From JAGVSR01 sp963742405 (lineage in GTDB: Bacteria; Pseudomonadota; Alphaproteobacteria; Rhizobiales; Hyphomicrobiaceae): a stretch of DNA of 17,421 nt. Within the stretch, counting starts at the first letter, position 1. Each line of letters opens with the position of its first letter. Shown in pieces: positions 12,320 through 17,421 of the stretch. Below the pieces are notes generated by a model. The model ran no database searches. It was not told where the DNA came from and saw only the letters and a list, made by a program, of their open reading frames with translations. Location: NCBI GenBank assembly GCA_963742405.1, contig CAVUMB010000002.1, positions 1 to 17,421 on the forward strand, written 5' to 3'. The position numbers were made by a program, and so were the translations under genes.

Positions 12320-13878
12320 ATATCGAAATCGAGTTGCGTTGCCCCCGATTTCTTTCGTCGATTTTTGGAGCCGCTGATCTTTCGGCCGGTCATTGGTAAA
12401 CCGCTCTTGCGACTGCCGTGCTTGTTTTGGATGGCGTCTGCGCCTTTATGAAACTGGCTGCCTTGGCGCGCGCCGTAGATACGTTCCTTCGCTGTGCTGG
12501 TGCTGTCCTTCAAGTCGACGATTGGAGCGGGATAGCTTCGGCCAAGACTGCGCGCCGCGTCAGTCCACCGCCACGGCTCGTGGATGAAGCGATCGGGGAC
12601 ATCGTGAAGCTCGGGAATCCAGCGGCGCACGAAGACGCCGTCGGGGTCCTGGTCGTAGCCTTGCTTCACGACGTTATAGATCCGAATGGCATTGATGCCG
12701 GTGGTGCCGGACTGCATCTGAACCTGCGACCAGTGAATGCCGGGCTCGTAATCAATAAACATGCGGGCGAGATGCAGACCCGTCTCACGCCACGGGAGCC
12801 ACAGGTTATAGGATGCAAACGACATCACCATCGCGCGCATTCGGAAGTTAAGCCAGCCTGTGGCGCGCAATGAACGCATGCAGGCGTCGAGAAACGGAAA
12901 CCCTGTCTCGCCATTCATCCATGCCGTCAGGTGGTGCTGGTCGGCGGGGGCTGGACGCAATCCGCGAAGGGAAGGATGAAATTCCCTGAATTCAATCGCC
13001 GGCTCACTCTCCAGCTTCTGGATAAAGTGACAGTGCCAGTGCAGGCGGCCTGAAAAAGAAACGAGCGACGCACGCAACGCCACGGTCTGAGGCGACACAT
13101 TGACTTTCAAGTCTCGCTGCCGCGCCCACGTCGCCTGCATGACTTCGCGCATCGACAGCGCGCCAAACGCAAGATACGGCGACAGCCGCGAGCAGGCATC
13201 AGCCCCTTCGAGCGGGTTCGACATGGCGCGCCGGTAATTTGTGCCGCGGCCTTCGAGGAATGAAGACATCAGATCAAGCGCCGGAGCGCGGCCGCCGATT
13301 TGGCCGCCTACGCAGCCATCGTCAATGATGCCCAACACGTCCGGCTCGGGGCATCGTCCTGTGTCGATGTCCGAAATGGGCGCCAGCGCGTGCGGCGCGT
13401 CGATAATCGGCTCAGACATGAAGCGATCCCAGCGTTGAGCCCAGCCGTCGCGGGATTTCATGCGCCGCTCGACGCCATGTTGGCGACGTTCATGCCATGG
13501 AATGTTGTTGGCCCGCGCCCAGTTCGCCACGACTTTGTCGCGGGAGAACGTCCAACCGTTGCCGGTTTCTTCATGCGACCACAGCGCTGCGATACCGTGT
13601 GACGCGGCCAGGTGCTGCAAAACGTCTATGGCGTCACCGGTCCTGATCACCAATGGTTGGCCGATCGCTGCCAGATCGTCGCGCAATTCGTTCAGGCAGC
13701 TTTGGAGAAAGCGCCACTGGCGCATCGATGCATCGGGTTGACGCCACAGATCCGGCTCGACGATAAAAAGGGGCAGCACCGGCCCAATGCGAGCCGCTTC
13801 ACTCAGTGGCGCGTGATCTGCGATACGCAGGTCCCGCTTAAACCAGACGACCTGCACTGGCCGCGACGCACTGCTCAT
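12316..13878 (-). CDS. Cryptochrome/photolyase-family FAD-binding protein
   Basis: A 520-residue protein. Residues 8-135 are the Rossmann-like photolyase N-domain (VQVVWFKRDLRIADHAPL). Residues about 205-445 are the helical FAD-binding domain, with SRLSPYLAFGALSMRE (230-245), RLHWHCHFIQKLESEP (278-293), GETGFPFLDACMRSLRATGWLNFR (323-346), IRIYNVVKQGYDQDPDGVFVRRWIPEL (398-424) and HEPWRW (433-438). The segment usually AANNGGWQW in class I CPD photolyases is GIHWSQVQM (380-388), so the FAD-contacting Asn and first Trp of the electron-transfer chain are not conserved there. This marks a separate subfamily whose repair activity I cannot confirm. The C-terminal 75 residues are basic, with KHGSRKSGL near 486. 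It starts 3 bases after the DUF3429 stop, so translation is probably coupled. Confidence 0.92.
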   Translation of the reverse strand: MSSASRPVQVVWFKRDLRIADHAPLSEAARIGPVLPLFIVEPDLWRQPDASMRQWRFLQSCLNELRDDLAAIGQPLVIRTGDAIDVLQHLAASHGIAALWSHEETGNGWTFSRDKVVANWARANNIPWHERRQHGVERRMKSRDGWAQRWDRFMSEPIIDAPHALAPISDIDTGRCPEPDVLGIIDDGCVGGQIGGRAPALDLMSSFLEGRGTNYRRAMSNPLEGADACSRLSPYLAFGALSMREVMQATWARQRDLKVNVSPQTVALRASLVSFSGRLHWHCHFIQKLESEPAIEFREFHPSLRGLRPAPADQHHLTAWMNGETGFPFLDACMRSLRATGWLNFRMRAMVMSFASYNLWLPWRETGLHLARMFIDYEPGIHWSQVQMQSGTTGINAIRIYNVVKQGYDQDPDGVFVRRWIPELHDVPDRFIHEPWRWTDAARSLGRSYPAPIVDLKDSTSTAKERIYGARQGSQFHKGADAIQNKHGSRKSGLPMTGRKISGSKNRRKKSGATQLDFDI

Positions 13879-13881
13879 TCG

Positions 13882-14355
13882 TCAGGCGACCGAAATAAAG
13901 TTGGCTGCGACAGCTGCGCCAAGGCACAGCACCACGGCGCTACTCAACTGCAGGCGCAAGTTCGCATACCAGCGTGGCCCGACACCAGCCTTGATCCGCC
14001 GCAGGTCATAGGCGAGCAGGCCAACGAAACCGAGCGCCAGGATCACGAGAGCCACGAGCGGTTGCACGAACGAGACGGCAAAGGCCACCAGCGCGGGAAC
14101 CACGCTGGCGGCAAACCCCAGCGCGTTGTGACCACGCCCGTCGGACCCAGTCATTTCGAGGCCCCATTGCACCCCACCCATGAAGCTTAGGATGATCATG
14201 CCATATGTGACGAGAGCCTGCAGGACAACGCTGCTCGGCCCTTCGGCAGATCCGATATCGCCGAGGGAAAGTGCCGTCAGCCCGGCAAACGGAACAACGC
14301 CAGCCCAACCGAGCCAGAATGCGGGTGCTGGTATCGTCATCATAGGATCGGTCAA
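13882..14355 (-). CDS. DUF3429 family membrane protein
   Basis: A 157-residue membrane protein. TTG 14355 is the likely start: GAGGAG lies 9 bases upstream, whereas ATG 14343 would be 21 bases away. Hydrophobic segments cover about 12-31, 43-60, 80-120 and 132-155. Family landmarks are AFWLGWAGVVPFAGLT near the N-terminus, GMIILSFMGGVQWGLEM (52-68) and GPRWYANLRLQLS (125-137). DUF3429 proteins are uncharacterised inner-membrane proteins that are often encoded next to photolyase-like or lipid genes in proteobacteria. Here the stop is 3 bases from the start of the photolyase-family gene, arguing for a shared transcript and perhaps a shared process. Confidence 0.9.
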   Translation of the reverse strand: MTDPMMTIPAPAFWLGWAGVVPFAGLTALSLGDIGSAEGPSSVVLQALVTYGMIILSFMGGVQWGLEMTGSDGRGHNALGFAASVVPALVAFAVSFVQPLVALVILALGFVGLLAYDLRRIKAGVGPRWYANLRLQLSSAVVLCLGAAVAANFISVA

Positions 14356-14431
14356 GACGGCACGCTCCTCGCTGCGTGCCTTACTGAACGCGAAACTTGC
14401 CCTGCCGGATCAAGAAACCTGCAAATCCTCG

Positions 14432-15091
14432 CTAAGCTTTTTGATCCGACGGCAAACGAAGTGGGCCCGGAGAAGACGTCGGCGCCGTCACACCCATTGA
14501 AACGTAGACGCTCATCAATTCGTCGACACCGCCTTCGGCCGGGCGGATCCAAGAGCGCGGGACATAAATCAACGCTCCGCCGACCGGGACAGGGGCGGAG
14601 GGCACAAGAATTCCGACGTATTCTTCGCTGCCAATCGCCACGGGCCTGGGGGAGGGGAGTAGCGCCAGGACCGCCGCTCCGGGTTCGCCGCCAAAGAAGC
14701 ACCACACCGGCGACATGCTTTTCAAGTCGCCGCCATTTTTCGTATCGACAATGGACGTAAAGCGCTTCGACATTTCATAAACACTGCCGATCAGCGGAAT
14801 GCGGCTGACCGCTCGATCCATGATGTCGGCAAGAAAATCGCCGATGCGAGACTCGAAGAGAAGCCCCAATACAAAAATTGCAAGCAGCAGCGCCAGGAGG
14901 CCGATGACGTAAGAGGCGTATGATTGCGCACCCACGCCGATGCCGAGCGACACGAGCACACTGCCGAAAGAACTGCTCGGCCCAACGTACTGGTTGAGAA
15001 GCGACACCACCCATCCGGTCACGGCGACCGTCAAAATGAGTGGCAGTAGTGTTAGAAAGCCCGCCAAGAAAACCCTTACAATCCGGCTCAT
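14432..15091 (-). CDS. DUF502 family membrane protein
   Basis: A 219-residue protein from ATG 15091, preceded by GGGGGAT. Two membrane helices are visible at about 6-30 (FLAGFLTLLPLILTVAVTGWV) and 60-80 (SYVIGLLALLLAIFVLGLLF). They are followed by the DUF502 soluble part: RAVSRIPLIGSVYEMSKRFTSIV (93-115), a conserved turn of the type EYVGILVPSAPVPVGGALIYVPRSWI (157-182), and EGGVDELMSVYVSMG (186-200). The family is widespread in bacteria and plants and has no settled biochemical role. The DUF3429 and photolyase-family genes follow 76 bases downstream in the same direction. The opposite-strand neighbour is the DUF2189 gene, 213 bases upstream. Confidence 0.92.
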   Translation of the reverse strand: MSRIVRVFLAGFLTLLPLILTVAVTGWVVSLLNQYVGPSSSFGSVLVSLGIGVGAQSYASYVIGLLALLLAIFVLGLLFESRIGDFLADIMDRAVSRIPLIGSVYEMSKRFTSIVDTKNGGDLKSMSPVWCFFGGEPGAAVLALLPSPRPVAIGSEEYVGILVPSAPVPVGGALIYVPRSWIRPAEGGVDELMSVYVSMGVTAPTSSPGPLRLPSDQKA

Positions 15092-15304
15092 TCATCCCCC
15101 GCTCTTGCTGGCGCCCCCCGGCGCATTGCATGGACCCATTCGGAGAGCATAGCGGGCCAATGTGAATTTGGCACGCACGCTCACCACTCGACTGGCGGCG
15201 ACGCAAAGGACCCTTCAACGTCTCGCCTCGGCAGCGCTTTAAAGGCACACCAATGCATGGCATGCTTTAACCCGGAAACCGGCCATGACCACGGGGGGAT
15301 TTTG

Positions 15305-16087
15305 ATGGCAACCGCATCACGGTCGGGCAAGACGGACCCCGTCGTGCTGACGATCAGCGTCGAAGATGTGCGCGCGGCGCTGCGTCTTGGCTTGCGAGAT
15401 TTCAAGCGTGCGCCCTGGCCCGGCGCGGCCCTGGGTGCCGTGTGTGCAGCGACGGGTATCACCATTATCGCACTCCTTTATTTACTTGGGCTGCCCTACC
15501 TTGCCTATCCGCTTGGCGCCGGATTTGCGCTCATCTGCCCCTTCCTGGCCGCGGGGCTCTATGAGGTGAGCCGGCGGTTGGAAGCAGAACAGTCACTTGC
15601 GGCGAGCGACATCTGGCAGACCATCAAGAGCCGGAGCGAAATCCGCTGGATGGGGTTTGCGACAGTGTTCGTTCTCATCATGTGGATGTATCAGGTCCGG
15701 TTCCTGATGGCGCTATTTCTCGGTTACAGCGGAATGCTGGCGACGCTGTCGGAATTTCTGCACGTCGTTCTATCAACGCCGGAAGGTCTCATGTTCCTGG
15801 CGGTTGGCAACATCGTCGGCGCCGTCTTGGCCACGATCCTGTTTTCGATCTCGGTGATTTCGTTTCCAATGGTGCTCGATCGCGACGTCGACTTCGTCAC
15901 CGCCATGATCACCAGCGTGCAAGCGGTCACGAATAATCCCCTACCGATGGCTGCGTTTGCTTGCGTGATTGTCGTGATGCTTATGCTTTCAGCGCTGACA
16001 GGTTTTCTCGGCCTCGTCATCGCGCTGCCGATCCTCGGCCACGCAACCTGGCATCTCTATCGGCGCGTCGTCGCTCCCGCGACGTGA
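15305..16087 (+). CDS. DUF2189 family membrane protein
   Basis: A 260-residue polytopic membrane protein. ATG 15305 is preferred because GGGGGA lies about 5 bases upstream; an in-frame ATG at 15257 adds 16 poorly hydrophobic residues. The DUF2189 opening is clear: LTISVEDVRAALRLGLRDFKRAP (15-37), then a helix pair, and the diagnostic ICPFLAAGLYEVSRRLEAEQ (77-96). About six hydrophobic helices follow to GFLGLVIALPILGHATWHLYRRVV near the C-terminus. The family is uncharacterised; cytochrome-oxidase-related context is sometimes noted for it, but nothing here shows that. The stop codon directly abuts the stop of the convergent MgtC-type gene with no gap. Confidence 0.88.
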   Translation: MATASRSGKTDPVVLTISVEDVRAALRLGLRDFKRAPWPGAALGAVCAATGITIIALLYLLGLPYLAYPLGAGFALICPFLAAGLYEVSRRLEAEQSLAASDIWQTIKSRSEIRWMGFATVFVLIMWMYQVRFLMALFLGYSGMLATLSEFLHVVLSTPEGLMFLAVGNIVGAVLATILFSISVISFPMVLDRDVDFVTAMITSVQAVTNNPLPMAAFACVIVVMLMLSALTGFLGLVIALPILGHATWHLYRRVVAPAT

Positions 16088-17368
16088 CTACGCTAGAGAA
16101 GGCATGAGATAAGCCCCAGTCGCTCCCGCCGCGATAGCGGCTGCTGCCGCCATGAGAAGGCGTTTGCCGTATTCGGCGCCGCCGGTTATCCAACCAATAA
16201 CGGCTTTGGAAATCGTATTGACGGCGACGACGATGAGGACGGCGTTGGCGGCGAGCGTGACACTGCCGGGATCGGACGCAAGGCGCGACATCGACAATGT
16301 CATAGCGTCAACATCTGAGATGCCAGAAAGGGCCGCCAGGGCATAGACGCCTTCGCCGCCGCCGACGCGCGTTAAAAGTTTCGTGGTGACCGTGATGACG
16401 GTCAGCAGCAGGCCAAACTTGAGCACGGTCGCTATTTCGAACGGATTGGTCAGCTTTAGCCGGCCGCCTTCGACACCCTCCTTGGTCTGTCGCAGGAAGA
16501 AAATGGCGAGGGCAAGAAGTACCGCTCCGCCGACGCCGACTGGAATGACAATCTTTGGAATGAGAGCCATGCCGACGGCGCCGGCCACGGCGAGGACGCG
16601 AGCGGCCATGGTTGCGGACGCAAAGAGTGCACCAGCCGTCAACGGCGCGACTTTTTCGGGATGCTCTCTGGCCATCTCGGCCAGTGTCACAGTCACCGCC
16701 GTCGACGAGACAAGACCGCCCGCCACCCCCGTGACGATAATTCCAGCTTGATCGCCGACGGCTTTGATCGCCACGTAACCTGCGAACGACATCGCTGCGA
16801 TCAGCACCGTCAGCAGCCAGAGCTCAAAGGGATTGATCGTGTTCCAGGGATCAACGGTGTGATTGGGGAGTAGCGGCAAGAGAATGAAAGACATAGCGCC
16901 GAGAAGGAGACCGGAGCGCAGTTCAATCCAGGAGATCCGGCTCACCCAGCCGTGCAAGACCTCCTTGAACGCGAGCAGCGCCGCGGTCGCCACTCCCAGG
17001 GCACCGGCGACCGCCATGTTGCCCATCACGGCCAGCGCGCCAAGGGCGAACGCCAGCATGGCCGCGACAACCGTCGTGACGCCATTGGTCTTTTCCTGCT
17101 GGGCTTCGCGGTAGCGGAAGAGGAGGATCGCGGCGCTGAAGACGGCAAACGCCAGCGACAGTGCGATCAGGCCGCCGTCGCCATGAGACATCCCAAGAGC
17201 TGCCCAGACACCGCCGAGCAATCCGCCGAGTGCATTGGTTCGCAGACCGGCGGCGCGATCACCGTCAGGTTCGAGGCGGGTTTTCCAGCCGCGTTCGAGG
17301 CCAATGAGAAGCCGATAGCAAGCGCAACCGCGAGGCGCTGGAACAGTTCGAGCGTATCCATTCGTCAT
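16088..17368 (-). CDS. MgtC/SapB family membrane protein with DUF4010 domain, frameshifted 5' end
   Basis: A polytopic membrane protein of the MgtC/SapB plus DUF4010 architecture. The MgtC-like part begins LLIGLERGWKTRLEPDGDRAAGLRTNALGGLLGG and continues with hydrophobic helices; the DUF4010 part includes GLVSSTAVTVTLAEMAREHP, VYALAALSGISDVDAMTLSMSRLA and a helical C-terminus. The expected start MDTLELFQRLAVALAIG lies in another frame, from ATG 17361 to about 17311. Joining it to LLIGLERGW needs one extra base between 17310 and 17311. As it stands, the only open start for the long frame is ATG 17368, which replaces the first helix with TNGYARTVPAPRGCACYR. Either a real one-base deletion or a sequencing error could cause this. 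If real, the protein lacks its first membrane helix and may be non-functional. The role is probably in ion homeostasis; the substrate is unknown. Confidence 0.85.
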   Translation of the reverse strand: MTNGYARTVPAPRGCACYRLLIGLERGWKTRLEPDGDRAAGLRTNALGGLLGGVWAALGMSHGDGGLIALSLAFAVFSAAILLFRYREAQQEKTNGVTTVVAAMLAFALGALAVMGNMAVAGALGVATAALLAFKEVLHGWVSRISWIELRSGLLLGAMSFILLPLLPNHTVDPWNTINPFELWLLTVLIAAMSFAGYVAIKAVGDQAGIIVTGVAGGLVSSTAVTVTLAEMAREHPEKVAPLTAGALFASATMAARVLAVAGAVGMALIPKIVIPVGVGGAVLLALAIFFLRQTKEGVEGGRLKLTNPFEIATVLKFGLLLTVITVTTKLLTRVGGGEGVYALAALSGISDVDAMTLSMSRLASDPGSVTLAANAVLIVVAVNTISKAVIGWITGGAEYGKRLLMAAAAAIAAGATGAYLMPSLA

Positions 17369-17421
17369 GCTAATGCGGCCGCGGGGCGAAAGAAACGCCT
17401 TGTGATCAAGCTCGCTAAAAA

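Noticed and set aside
15170..15185. Sigma-54 promoter (TGGCAC) upstream of the DUF2189 gene
   Set aside because: The TGGCAC at the -24 position is not followed by TTGC at the required spacing.
15092..15304. Hidden small gene in the divergent DUF502/DUF2189 gap
   Set aside because: Short frames exist but none has a ribosome site plus plausible peptide; I see only an unassigned promoter region.

Overview
The window reads as a gene-dense, moderately GC-rich alphaproteobacterial chromosome, most likely from the Hyphomicrobiales. Pointers are the order pyrB - pyrC-like - plsY - dprA, the CIRCE-controlled groESL pair with a Gly-Met GroEL tail, a CCA-encoding tRNA-Thr(GGT), FNR/FixK-type boxes, and several families common in this order (DUF3429, DUF502, DUF2189, MgtC/DUF4010). 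The taxon is inferred from memory of these families, not from a search.

Layout. 1-125 holds the decayed right end of what looks like an IS3-family element. It is followed by tRNA-Thr(GGT) (minus, 188-262) and an AidB-type acyl-CoA dehydrogenase (minus, 422-2092). Divergent from that, 2216-6791 is a plus-strand operon-like run: pyrB, a dihydroorotase-like protein that has lost nearly all metal ligands (a probable PyrC' pseudo-enzyme), a short heptad-repeat protein with 21-bp DNA repeats, plsY and dprA.

6793-10777 looks like a stress and low-oxygen block. A perfect FNR/FixK palindrome (7161-7182) lies between a secreted four-cysteine protein (minus) and a conserved 134-residue cytoplasmic protein (plus). 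A universal stress protein follows, then a GC-rich palindromic repeat cluster (8150-8277), a 70-residue conserved small protein (minus), and groES-groEL with a TTGACA-N17-CTATCT promoter, a CIRCE operator and a strong terminator.

10891-12319 carries a secreted protein resembling DUF7282 (minus) and a membrane methyltransferase of the NnrU/MddA/isoprenylcysteine-methyltransferase kind (plus). 12316-15091 is a minus-strand set: DUF502 membrane protein, DUF3429 membrane protein and a cryptochrome/photolyase-family flavoprotein. 15305-16087 is a DUF2189 membrane protein (plus). The window ends with an MgtC/SapB-DUF4010 membrane protein (minus) whose first helix is broken by an apparent one-base deletion near 17310.

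How the parts relate. PyrB and the PyrC-like protein probably form the aspartate transcarbamoylase complex of pyrimidine synthesis, while PlsY (phospholipid synthesis) and DprA (DNA uptake/recombination) share the transcript. The stress block pairs an oxygen-responsive site with UspA- and chaperonin-type proteins. No phage, CRISPR or complete mobile element is visible. The least explained items are the FNR-box gene, the repeat cluster, the heptad-repeat ORF and the frameshifted MgtC gene.
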